DNA from: Setomelanomma holmii
Taxonomy: Eukaryota > Ascomycota > Dothideomycetes > Pleosporales > Phaeosphaeriaceae
Direction: 5' to 3'
DNA: 11,792 bases
NCBI GenBank assembly: GCA_010015745.1
Contig: ML978452.1
Span: 1-11,792, forward strand
The notes below the pieces were generated by a model. The model made no database searches, was not told the DNA's origin, and worked only from the letters and a program-made list of their open reading frames with translations. A program made the position numbers and the translations under genes. Positions 1 through 7,598 of this stretch are shown here, piece by piece. Position 1 is the stretch's first letter. Each line of letters opens with the position of its first letter.

Positions 1-154
1 GATCCAAATCTGCGTACGAGGCGAGCAGCGCTCTCCTCGCTGCTGCAGGCATGTGGTGGTATTGCTTGAGGTGCGCCTCAAGGCCATAGACTGCGCAGCA
101 GTGCTCGCAGCATATGAGTACTCTATACTGAGGGTAGTGTGTGAACAGTACCAT
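1..154 (-). CDS. OrsD/DUF3505-like zinc-finger protein, 5' end only
   Basis: The frame starts at the ATG whose complement is 152-154 and stays open for 51 codons to the left edge, so the rest of the gene lies outside the window. The peptide opens with MVLFTHYPQYRVLICCEH, then a finger-like segment with candidate zinc ligands Cys15/Cys16, His18/Cys19, His28 and His33/His34, followed by MPAAARRALLASYADLD. This order (short N-terminus, hydrophobic strand ending in Cys, HLK-x-x-H, then a basic helix RRALL) is what I know from the N-terminal region of fungal OrsD/DUF3505-family proteins; the molecular role of that family is not established. The frame is also open upstream to a TGA near 229, but this is the first in-frame ATG. 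A very AT-rich stretch with TATTATATT lies just upstream of it. Family assignment is by recalled pattern, not by a search. Confidence 0.72.
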   Translation of the reverse strand, partial: MVLFTHYPQYRVLICCEHCCAVYGLEAHLKQYHHMPAAARRALLASYADLD

Positions 155-233
155 AATATAATATCTATACACGGATGCATAGGCGCGTGTGTGTGTATAG
201 GGTGGGGAAGGTAGGGAGGGTAGAAATAGAATC

Positions 234-332
234 GCTCAACTATGCAACCGATGTTTGCTCAACTATGCAACCTGCGCTAGTGATGTAGCCAATCAGCTTC
301 GCTCAACCATGCGTCCGGGTAGCATAGTTGAG
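234..332. repeat. Four copies of an 11-bp motif CTCAACTATGC
   Basis: GCTCAACTATGCAACC occurs exactly at 234-249 and again at 257-272. A diverged copy GCTCAACCATGC lies at 301-312, and an inverted copy GCATAGTTGAG at 322-332. The last two form a hairpin (10 of 11 pairs, 9-nt loop). The cluster sits 80 to 180 bp upstream of the ATG of the OrsD-like gene, so it could be a promoter array. Repeated motifs followed by an inverted copy are also typical of the subterminal and terminal repeats of DNA transposons. The sequence alone does not decide. Confidence 0.75.
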
Positions 333-931
333 GGGGTTCATATGGCATGGCGTCTGCTTTACATTGTGCTTGTTGTATAGTCCGACGCCATTGGCTTGCG
401 ACAGTGTGGCTCACCTGCCAAGTGCAAGTGCAGTGGTCTGGAGTCGAACAATCTGAATTCGTGTCTCGAATCTCGGCCTGCGTGCAATCTCGTCCAAACT
501 TTGCAATCGTACGTGACACAAGAGCTTCTTGGCCATACGTGGCTCCCGCTATCCTGCCATGTTCTATCTGTGAGACAAAAAATCATCAGAAACGTCCCTT
601 AGCGTGACGCTGCTCAGCCATGACGCCTTAAATGACTAATTTGCTGCAAAGCAGTTAAGTTAGTTAATTGACTGTTAAGCTCTCTAAGGCTGTTTCTAAC
701 ATTTGCAACAAAGCCACGTAGACGGAGTCGCTACTGCAGACTTCGTAGGTGACACAACGTAGTACACCTGCTGGTCTAGCCTGGACGCAGCAACAAAAAT
801 TCAATGATGTGACTTAAAGAAGTTATTTAGAAGTGCGCTACCAGTCTGTGCTACTCCGACCTGGAACCATACAGGCCCGTAGCAAGAAGATCATAACGCC
901 ATACGATGATTGTTTAATGTGTCTCATATCC
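333..931. other. Intergenic, no supported gene
   Basis: Several overlapping open frames of 60-90 codons occur here on both strands (347-607 region), but none has a recognisable domain, splice structure or convincing composition, and they overlap each other. The part from about 640 to 931 is downstream of the CVNH stop and would contain its 3' UTR. I see no tRNA or other RNA gene. Confidence 0.6.
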
Positions 932-1507
932 TCAAATACCGAAGCCATCTGCTACACAGCTCAGCTGACCCGAAGAGGTAACGAAAACACCTGCACCTGT
1001 TGCACCAGAAGTCGTGTCTATCGTGGCCGCAAGGCTTATGGACGTCTCAACTTCATTGCTCTGACTGCCCGTGCAAGTACATGACAAGTGCAGATCAGAC
1101 AGGTTGCAGTCCTTGCAGCTCTGGAATGCGTTCCCACTTCAGACGTCAGCAGTTATTCAGCCGAATAGTAAGGGCACTTACTTGTTTTGAAATACCAGAT
1201 TGCCGTCCTCGTTAGCAATACATTTACTCAACTGGAAGCTTGTTTGAAGAGAGTCTGGGGGGCCAGCATCTTCACGCTGCACCTCGCAAGTAGCGGAGAG
1301 TTCCGAGCCTGAAAAAATCAAGTTGCCACATTGACCAAGTGGAAAATTCGCCCTTGACGATAGTGTGGGCTGAATTGAAGCAGAATCTACCGTACTGCTG
1401 GTGGTGCTGGAAATGCCGTAACGAATGTGTATAGACGCAGCAGAAACGTAAGGGTTTGAAGAGCACACGAGGAGCGCAAAGCTAAGAAGTGGAGTGATGA
1501 GATGCAT
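932..1507 (-). CDS. Secreted CVNH (cyanovirin-N homology) lectin-type protein, two exons
   Basis: Exon 1 is 1182-1507, intron 1137-1181, exon 2 932-1136; the spliced frame encodes 176 aa. Residues 1-23 form a signal peptide (hydrophobic LITPLLSFALLVC, then VSA). Residues 24-53 are a Ser/Thr-rich linker. CVNH repeat 1 covers about 54-107: NFPLGQC, then SELSATCEVQ, then KCIANEDGNLVFQ, matching the family pattern of a Cys strand, a SxLxAxC strand and an I-x-N-x-x-G-x-L turn. Repeat 2 covers about 109-169: FQSCKDCNLS, LSCTC, TSISL, then SGQLSC. The mature part has eight Cys. Fungal CVNH proteins are small glycan-binding lectins; which sugar this one binds cannot be read from sequence. Repeat 2 lacks the usual I-x-N-x-x-G spacing: about 10 extra residues (TSGATGAGV region) precede SGQLSC. 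Start context CCACAATGC is good for fungi. The reading is strong because exon 2 resumes the domain exactly in phase. Confidence 0.93.
1137..1181 (-). other. 45-nt spliceosomal intron of the CVNH gene
   Basis: On the minus strand it begins GTAAGTGCCC, contains the branch-point motif TGCTGAC (complement 1145-1151) and ends CTGAAG. It interrupts codon Asn109 in phase 2. Without removal the frame ends at once in TAA (AAG TAA). With removal the CVNH domain continues in frame to a TGA at 932-934. Confidence 0.92.
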
Positions 1508-1588
1508 TGTGGATGATAGGCCAGTAGAGTAGACGTCCTTAGCTCTTATAGACTTGGCTTAGTCCCTATGTTGAGATGCTTATTCTGC

Positions 1589-1596
1589 TTTTTATA
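1589..1596 (-). promoter_or_regulatory. Probable TATA box of the CVNH gene
   Basis: The minus strand reads AAGTATAAAAAGCAG here, giving TATAAAAA about 82-89 nt upstream of the CVNH ATG. That is a plausible distance for a fungal promoter with a short 5' UTR. Position and motif are the only evidence. Confidence 0.5.
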
Positions 1597-2065
1597 CTTA
1601 TTTTATTGCAGACCAAGAATGGGTTGATGTTAATTCAGCAACATCTCCTATACTGTACCATCTCTACAATCCTAGGAGAGTGAGCTTTGAAAAGATCGCA
1701 CTTATGTCAGCCAGTATAGCCTAACCTGCAGTGTACATGAGCCCGGGTAAGGTTAGTGTCTCGAAGGTGGAAGGAGCACCGCAATTTCTGTGATTGCTTA
1801 TGGATATGCGGCCTATGTCAATAATTTAGCTTGCTTGCATTGTGTGCCTACCTTCTTATAGCTGTGTTCCGAAAATGCAGCACCGTAAGCACATCAACGT
1901 CCGTGAAGCTAGTGATAAGGTTGGTAAACATCTAGCTCGGTCGGGGTGAGGCCTGACCTAGTACAAGATGCCGAGTGGCATCGAGGGGATAGTACCAGGC
2001 TGAGATTCGATCATTTACCCTTGCGACGTTGGAGTACGGATGGGCTTTGACTAGAATCTAAAAAG
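1597..2065. other. Intergenic, no supported gene
   Basis: No open frame of note on either strand. The part next to 1600 is presumably the distal CVNH promoter. A perfect 6-bp hairpin GATGCC-GAGT-GGCATC lies at 1968-1983, but such a stem is expected by chance. The 2041-2065 part may continue the decayed frame to its right. Confidence 0.5.
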
Positions 2066-2719
2066 CTAGCCCAGATCCGGCTTAGGGAGAGGCGCACTGT
2101 CATCAATCTGAATACGCCCAGAGTTTTCGTCAGCAGCTTAATTTGGCACTTCATTGTGCTGGGGCGCGGCTACGTCGACTGATACGAGATCCTGCTCGTG
2201 TACGCCTGGCGGATCTTGATCGGATACTGATGCATATTCGTGTATGGCAACACGGGGTAGAAAAGGGGTCGTGACGTTGACTGCCTCATCAAATAAGTCA
2301 GACCCAATCCCCGCCAACGTGGGCAAGTGCATGGCGTTGACCCCAGACTTCTTGTCGGGCGTGCACGAGATCAAAGTGACATTGATTGAGTAACGAGATG
2401 CGTAGATGGGATTGTGCGGAATCGAGATCTTGTATTAGGCTTTGTTTTTGTCGCTATGTAAGGGCTCGAAGGAGCTATCGTCCAACTGCCGGATGTTGGC
2501 CGCGTCGTCTAGCCACCCGACGATTGGCTTCGGAACGGTATAAACAAGCATGAGCTGGTCACAGTACCTGCACAGCTTCGACTTCGGGTTTACGACCCTG
2601 TTCATGAGCGCCTCCAGGTCCTTGCCGATGAGCGTGATCCTCTACTCTTCCTTGACCATAACGTCGATCGCTTTCTCGTCGTTGAAGATGCCCAATTTTG
2701 CCGCAGGCGGTCTCCGTAA
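2066..2719 (-). pseudogene. Decayed protein-coding frame with three in-frame stops
   Basis: One continuous minus-strand frame of about 215 codons reads as protein-like sequence across three stops: TAG (complement 2642-2644), TAA (2435-2437) and TAA (2138-2140), with a final TAG at 2066-2068. Segments include KLGIFNDEKAIDVMVKEE, ITLIGKDLEALMNRVV, a Cys pair in KLCRYCDQLM, PKPIVGWLDD, and YKISIPHNPIYASRYSINV. Codon use is GC-rich and even, unlike the flanking AT-rich DNA, which is why I take it as former coding sequence and not chance. No ATG start is evident; the frame opens after a TAG near 2720. Both TAA stops could come from CAA by one C-to-T change, as repeat-induced point mutation would give, but other causes fit too. 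I do not recognise the family. Confidence 0.58.
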
Positions 2720-3069
2720 TGGCTATCGAGCTTTCATTTCAGCATTTAGTACATAAATCTAAGTCAAATAGGGTAGGGTAGGGAAGGGAAGGCATTGAGT
2801 AGATGAAGAAGGGCAGGACGCAGACAGGGCTGGAAGAGATGTTGAACACATCTAAACATAGATCTGTAGAGCAGGTACGTACAACTCTAATAGCGTTCTT
2901 CGCTTTTCAAGAGATGTTAAAGCTGTAGAGCTATAGCATCTAGAAAATGTGTAGGTAGTTTTGTAATGAGCAGGCCTTTCGTCCATTGCGGCAGATCTTT
3001 GCTGATCGGCGTTTAGGAAGATAATTCATGTAAAATTGCATGCTGCAAGAAGCGCGTGCAATTATACCG
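2720..3069. other. Intergenic with purine-rich tract, no supported gene
   Basis: A G-rich purine run with GGGTAGGGTAGGGAAGGG lies near 2770-2790. It is only two to three telomere-like units and is followed by irregular purine sequence, so I read it as simple low-complexity DNA. The rest holds short, stop-rich frames on both strands. Confidence 0.5.
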
Positions 3070-3573
3070 CTACTCCGTCTTAAGCACTGTGAAACTCAAC
3101 AGATCCACAGGGTACATGTTTTCAGAAGCCCACCGTTTGGCGAATGCTTTCTTAAGTACGACTTGAATCTTAAGTATATGAGGTTCTCTCCCATCCTCAA
3201 GCATTTCCTCTACACATGCGTCTACTAAGATCGTTTCCACGGCTGTCTTAAAATACTCCAGCCACTTAAGTTGGCGCACGGTGCGCTCTTTAGATATAGC
3301 AAAAACCCTTTCCAGCGACTTCATTTGGTTTAGGACTGGCTGTCTTTCTTGAGTCATAAATGATGTTGCGGTCCAGCTCAATTTGCAAGTGACGGCAGGA
3401 TTTTCGATTCTCAGTCGTAACAGTGACGCGATGTCAAAGCTAATCTTGCTTGGCTTGCCGTAGACCGGGCCGTCCTCAATACTGATTTCGACGGTACCAG
3501 CGGGATGTTTGACCAAGTCTGAGATTGTGTAGAGGTACGACGGTATTAATGAGCATTGAAGGACATAATTTGA
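3070..3573 (-). CDS. Unrecognised coding frame, probably a terminal exon (3070-3518)
   Basis: A minus-strand frame is open from a TGA at 3574-3576 to a TAG at 3070-3072 (167 codons). It contains no ATG until the middle (SFMTQERQPV), so it cannot be a normal independent gene. A good acceptor, CTCTACACAATCTCAG, has its CAG at 3519-3521, making 3070-3518 a likely last exon starting in phase 1 (AC-TTG-GTC). The peptide reads HPAGTVEISIEDGPVYGKP, then ISFDIASLLRLRIENPAV, then a charged helical part (QMKSLERVFAISKERTVRQL, KWLEYFKTAVETI) and ends LLSFTVLKTE. No known domain is recognised. It lies directly downstream of, and on the same strand as, the unrecognised gene at 3809-4876, and may be that gene's 3' end. 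A matching donor is only weakly supported (GTACAAG, 3591-3597). Confidence 0.42.
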   Translation of the reverse strand, partial: SNYVLQCSLIPSYLYTISDLVKHPAGTVEISIEDGPVYGKPSKISFDIASLLRLRIENPAVTCKLSWTATSFMTQERQPVLNQMKSLERVFAISKERTVRQLKWLEYFKTAVETILVDACVEEMLEDGREPHILKIQVVLKKAFAKRWASENMYPVDLLSFTVLKTE

Positions 3574-3808
3574 TCACCTTAAAGCTTGGACTTGTACCAC
3601 TCTCTCTAGATTCTCTTGTCTCTCCTGCTTAGCGTGTAAAACAATGTATTGAGATCTAATGATTTGATAAAACGCGCAGAGGACAAGGATGAAATCACTA
3701 TTCCCACTTTCCCGCGTAGGATGTTTCCAGTTCCTCTGTGCTACATCTTCGCATTTGCAAAACGAGCTCGATGCGGAACTCGGCCTGCTTCTCACGGTTA
3801 TGTAGCGA

Positions 3809-4876
3809 TCAGACCTGGGGACAGTCTTGGAGACTTAATCGCCATATGCCAGAACTCATTTCAACCAATCCTTGACTCCAGACTCGATCCCCCATCATGT
3901 AGCTCTGCTCATAAGCTTCGTAGAACTTGTATATTGCCATCAAAGTGGCATGAGCTGTCCGTCTATATACAGCCACTCGGTAAAATATTGTTTCAGAGAG
4001 GTTTGGCAGCTCGAGCATGATAGGGCCTTCAAACAAGGTCTCGTCCAGGTTTACTCCAGGTACTGTTGATCTAGTCGGTTTGGTCCGAACATTCCAAGTC
4101 AAATCCTCGAACTGTACGTCAAGCTCGCAGAACTTCCCAGGCATCACTCGCTTTCTGCAGATGGCCAACAACTTCCAGTTGTCTGCGTAGCGATCTTTAT
4201 ACCCTGCAGTGTATGCGATCTTTTTTGTCGACTTGTTGAGATGTTCCTTTGACTCTTGTGTGTCCCCACGTAGTTCTCCGAAATAATCTATGATATCGTC
4301 GTCTGTAACATCTTCCTTGAAAACATCAAGATTACCGTTGAAGTATATGTCTGAAAGACTTTTGATGCCCTCAGGCCATATCACGCTGCGAAGCGTGGGA
4401 AAGTGGTTGTAGGAGAATTGTACCACCCTGGCCGGTTCAAGTTGGCGAAGATTTGCAAAGGCGTTACCTGCAGCTTCGTTTTGGAGTACGAGAGCCTCCA
4501 TGTTGGGAAGAATCTGCGCAAGGTTAGCAGAAGTCCAAGAAATGTAACACTTACTTACTGTGTGACATTGCTGTGCCGCTTTCAGCACGAGAGCCATATC
4601 TTTGCGCATGCGGGTTAACGTCCAGCTCATCGACCCGAGTGCAAGAAATCTATGGATAAGCTCCCAAGTAGTATTGTCCATTCGCCTATCCTCTGACTCA
4701 TGGATCAAACTCTGAGCATACTGAGTGAGAGAATCTGCGAGCTCATTCTCCTCGCTCGAAAGTAATTTTTGCGAGGTAGTAACTTCGTCTAAGGCTTTGC
4801 CAACACTATCTATAAAGCGCGTATTCTTGTTTCGTGCGTGTTTGATTTTCACAGGGGGCTGGGCAGATGGACTCAT
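3809..4876 (-). CDS. Unrecognised fungal protein with one 45-nt intron
   Basis: ATG at 4874-4876 (context CCAATATGAG), TGA at 3809-3811. Unspliced it gives 355 aa; removing the intron 4514-4558 gives 340 aa. I do not recognise a domain. The N-terminus is basic and Pro-containing (SAQPPVKIKHARNKN), followed by a largely helical, charged region up to about residue 105. A mixed region contains NHFPTLRSVIWPEGIKSLSD and an acidic stretch EDVTDDDIIDYFGE, then a probably beta-rich part (FCELDVQFEDLTWNVR, PIMLELPNLSETIFYRVAVY). No signal peptide or membrane segment is visible. The frame does not stop cleanly: 36 sense codons follow the TGA in the same frame to a TAG at 3698-3700, starting SLHNREKQAEFRIELVLQMR, which looks coding. 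The gene may therefore continue toward 3070, or the TGA may be a disabling mutation. Coding nature is well supported, the 3' end is not. Confidence 0.66.
   Translation of the reverse strand: MSPSAQPPVKIKHARNKNTRFIDSVGKALDEVTTSQKLLSSEENELADSLTQYAQSLIHESEDRRMDNTTWELIHRFLALGSMSWTLTRMRKDMALVLKAAQQCHTVSKCYISWTSANLAQILPNMEALVLQNEAAGNAFANLRQLEPARVVQFSYNHFPTLRSVIWPEGIKSLSDIYFNGNLDVFKEDVTDDDIIDYFGELRGDTQESKEHLNKSTKKIAYTAGYKDRYADNWKLLAICRKRVMPGKFCELDVQFEDLTWNVRTKPTRSTVPGVNLDETLFEGPIMLELPNLSETIFYRVAVYRRTAHATLMAIYKFYEAYEQSYMMGDRVWSQGLVEMSSGIWRLSLQDCPQV
4514..4558 (-). other. 45-nt in-frame, stop-free intron
   Basis: On the minus strand it starts GTAAGTAAGTG, has a canonical branch point CTGCTAAC about 10 nt before the end, and ends GCGCAG. 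It lies between codons (phase 0), is a multiple of three, and has no stop in frame. Retention adds 15 residues (VSKCYISWTSANLAQ) without breaking the protein. The signals are strong enough that splicing is expected. Confidence 0.82.
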
Positions 4877-6678
4877 ATTGGTGTAGGGTGAATCAAAATG
4901 TGACCAAGGGTACCAGCTTATCTTAAATAATGGTTACACGCGTTGTCGTACGTTAGTGTCCGAAGCAAGTTAAGACGTATTACTTCTTCTGATGAAACAC
5001 CAGTCCTAAGCTGTGTATCGCTTATCCTAGTAACGCACTCTCGTATCGACAGAATGCTCAAACAGATCGACGTCAGCAGTGAATTTGAACTTGTGCATCC
5101 AAGTAAGCAATGTGCTAACACCTACGTCTAGTCTTTCACGAGGTCCACTCATATGTGTAGGCTCTGCTGACTGCAAGAATGTTGTTCGAGTAAAGTGTCG
5201 AGTTTGCTTTTTAGTATATCTGCTTGCAGGCTTGCGCCACGCTTGGTTCTGTTGATCTATATTCTGGAGCCTCAATCTTATGGATGGAAGTGCACTTTTC
5301 ATCCGTTTACCGGACAGCCAAAGAACACTTGAGGTCTTGTCCATAGGTCATTTGAACAACGCATTCTCGACGACACACGACATAGGTGATCCGCCCCAAG
5401 CGCAGACCACCGCTGAACACCCGTAAAACTATCTCAAGGCGCTATTTGATCGGTTCTTTCTGCTTACCATTGAGGAAGATACGTCGCATATCCGGTGCTC
5501 GTCGCCATGTCACCCATTTGAAAACATGATTGATTGCCTCAGCTCCATCAGCACTTCGAGTACAATTATGAACAGACTCCGGATCGTATGAGAAGATCCC
5601 TTTCTCACAGTGAAAGGGAAACGTTTGTGAACAAAAAACGTACGGATCCGCAGATCCAAACCCAAATTAGGACTGAAGGGATAATTTATGGTGTTGTTGT
5701 CATATCACTGGTTCCCCATAGGCTTTTGCATAAATCGAGGCTGGGACAGTCTTCACATGCACAGCAATGGGCCAAAAGCACGAAGATTACGAAAGAAGCT
5801 TTGCACTCGATCTCCTCTATTGTAGATCAAGACGCGGAATTATATAGCGAGGGCAGTCTAGCACACTGTCGACAACAACGGTGATAATGGATTGCTCACT
5901 CGTTGATCCTCATACGTCAGGCTGCTTCCGGTCAGGCTGACAAGTTTTAGCATAGTCCACCGTCTTGCATTGTAGTTGCTTACTTATGATCGTGAGCACA
6001 TTATATCAATCATCGATGGATCTCAGCTAAACTTGTCATGACTCCCAGCATTCACTCGCGTTACAGTACAATACAATCCGAAGGCAGTTTCGGAAAACAG
6101 GCAGTAGTTACACATTCGCCGAGCAAGAGTCTCAGCAGACACATGCCAGATTCACTTCAGAGTCGAGGTGACAGGGGTAAAGCAGAAAACCACTGACATC
6201 CGTGGCTTCACGTTGAGAGTGTCAATACAAGGCGCCTTTGCACTCTCCAATTCCTCGTAATCGTACTGTAATTATGTCGAAGTTCTGATACGTATAGTCA
6301 TCAGCACTCGCGTGAGGGTGATATCGATTCATCCTGTAAGCTATGTGAGCTAAGATGCAGCACAAGTGTCGAAGCATCCATGGACAAACTATGGGGGCAT
6401 GGCGGCGTGCTTCGGGCGTGCTGCTCAAGCCACCTCGCTGTCAGAATCGCCAATTATTGTCTGGAAGGTCAGTTTACATGATGAGGTGCGGAGAAATCCG
6501 CATTGCCATTGGCCAGCGTCGGCGTCAGTGCTTCGATGCGCGTGTCTCGTCTTGTCCTTTCCAACACAACCCAAACCAGCGATTGCTGCGTGATGTTAGC
6601 GGTGCTCATGTGCTATGGTAATATCAGCTATGCGGTGGTTGCGATCGTCAAGTTGTCCAGCATAAATTCAGTACCAAT
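4877..6678. other. Long tract without a supported gene
   Basis: Several frames of 60-116 codons occur on both strands (for example minus 5027-5344, plus 5534-5884, minus 6222-6428, plus 6355-6621). They overlap one another, carry no domain I know, and lack splice-supported extension. The minus frame 5027-5344 has an ATG and a possible intron (GTAGGT donor, GCTGAC branch point), so it is the best of a weak set. On the plus strand, 5430-5588 reads as protein-like (ALFDRFFLLTIEEDTSHIRC) after a stop and may be a coding relic. The 100 bp or so next to 4877 is presumably the promoter of the minus-strand gene there. Confidence 0.45.
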
Positions 6679-6680
6679 TA

Positions 6681-6874
6681 CAGTTGCTAGCGAATGCGGC
6701 TTCACCCTTGCAAGCGGTATCACCAGAGTCTAATCATTGTTCCACTAATAATTGGCCAATTATATCGCTTGCCCTGCGATTGACTCACAGCGCTAAACTA
6801 TGTACGCAAGGTGGGGCTGAGTAAAACCATGTTGCAGCCTTGCGCAGGGGTGAAGCCGCAATCGCTAGCGACTG
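6681..6874. mobile_element. 194-bp MITE with 31-bp terminal inverted repeats, TA target site
   Basis: The left end CAGTTGCTAGCGAATGCGGC (continuing TTCACCCTTGC) and the reverse complement of the right end, CAGTCGCTAGCGATTGCGGC (continuing TTCACCCCTGC), match at 28 of 31 positions. Both ends are flanked by TA (6679-6680 and 6875-6876), the duplication made by Tc1/mariner-type (including fungal Fot1/pogo) transposases. The 130-bp interior has no coding frame, so the element is non-autonomous. It includes a perfect 16-bp palindrome ATAATTGGCCAATTAT at 6748-6763. The outer flanks AATTA/TAATT are also mirror-related, so the true target duplication could be longer than TA. Confidence 0.85.
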
Positions 6875-6876
6875 TA

Positions 6877-7422
6877 ATTACAGCAGTACGGTACCAATCT
6901 ACACTCCGGCAAGGCTCTCAACACATCTCAGAGCGCTAGTGCTGAACTACAGCAACGTATAGGTATGACGTCTGTTCAAACATCAGAAAGCATATGAGAA
7001 GGAACTTAACGTTAGCACAAAAGTAAACACAATTTGTGACCTGTTTTTGAGGAGTAAATTTGGTTGATACCACAGATGCTACTGAGACTACCTGTCAGTC
7101 TCCGTAAATTGTTTTGGGAGACTCGCTTTGAGACTTAGATGGACGTTATTGAGCATTGTGCTATAGTGCAGTATAGTGTTTCTGGCGCGAGTGACCAGTA
7201 ATTAAGCATATGTTCTGCTTTAGTCGTAATGTACTGTATACTGTACTATACAAAGAGTAATGATGGGATTGACACCGCAATTGTGAGTGCGCATTCTTCC
7301 AACCGCAAGAGGTGATGATGTTTGCTTACTGTTGTGAACTCGATCACTGTCATTGTGGAGATTGTTCTAATAGGTATGAGAAAGCTTTGATCTAGGTTAT
7401 AGTTCTAGGTACAGTACAACGA
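6877..7422. other. AT-rich tract without genes
   Basis: No frame of useful length. Short local inverted repeats occur (GAGACT...AGTCTC near 7085-7103; a TGTACTGTATACTGTACTATACA run near 7229-7251). These are within what AT-rich DNA produces by chance, though decayed transposon sequence is likely. Confidence 0.45.
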
Positions 7423-7598
7423 TCCGTGCTAGCTCTGTTTGCTTGACGTTAGCGGATGATGCTGACAGCGTCATGTCATTCTTGGTGTGAAATTCCATGG
7501 CGCAATGACGCTTACTGTCATACCACATTCCTGCGTAAGGTCCGTGCTAGCGCTGCTCGCTTAACGTTGTCTGGATAATGCTGACACCGTCATGTCAT
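7423..7598. repeat. Diverged direct repeat of about 57 bp
   Basis: 7423-7479 and 7541-7598 both begin TCCGTGCTAGC and both end CGTCATGTCAT, with ATGCTGACA in between. They align over their length with roughly ten mismatches and one inserted base, offset about 118 bp. The 60-bp spacer contains AATGACGCTTACTGTC, which is loosely an inverted form of GACAGCGTCAT from the first copy. This could be subterminal repeats of a decayed DNA transposon or an old tandem duplication. No coding frame is associated. Confidence 0.75.

Noticed and set aside
347..607. Open frames on both strands (68-86 codons) as small genes
   Set aside because: They overlap one another in several frames, have no domain, no start or splice support, and composition that looks random.
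2768..2792. Interstitial telomeric repeat
   Set aside because: Only two to three GGGTA-like units followed by irregular purines; simple low-complexity sequence explains it.
3782..3811. A 30-nt intron (GTCTGA...AAGCAG) removing the TGA of the 3809-4876 gene
   Set aside because: It would be in frame and has a CATAAC-like branch point, but 30 nt is shorter than introns normally spliced in fungi and the donor is poor.
5027..5344. Minus-strand frame of 105 codons with ATG and possible intron signals
   Set aside because: No recognisable domain; the possible intron (GTAGGT...TTTGAG) is stop-free and not needed. Kept only as the best weak candidate in the gene-poor tract.
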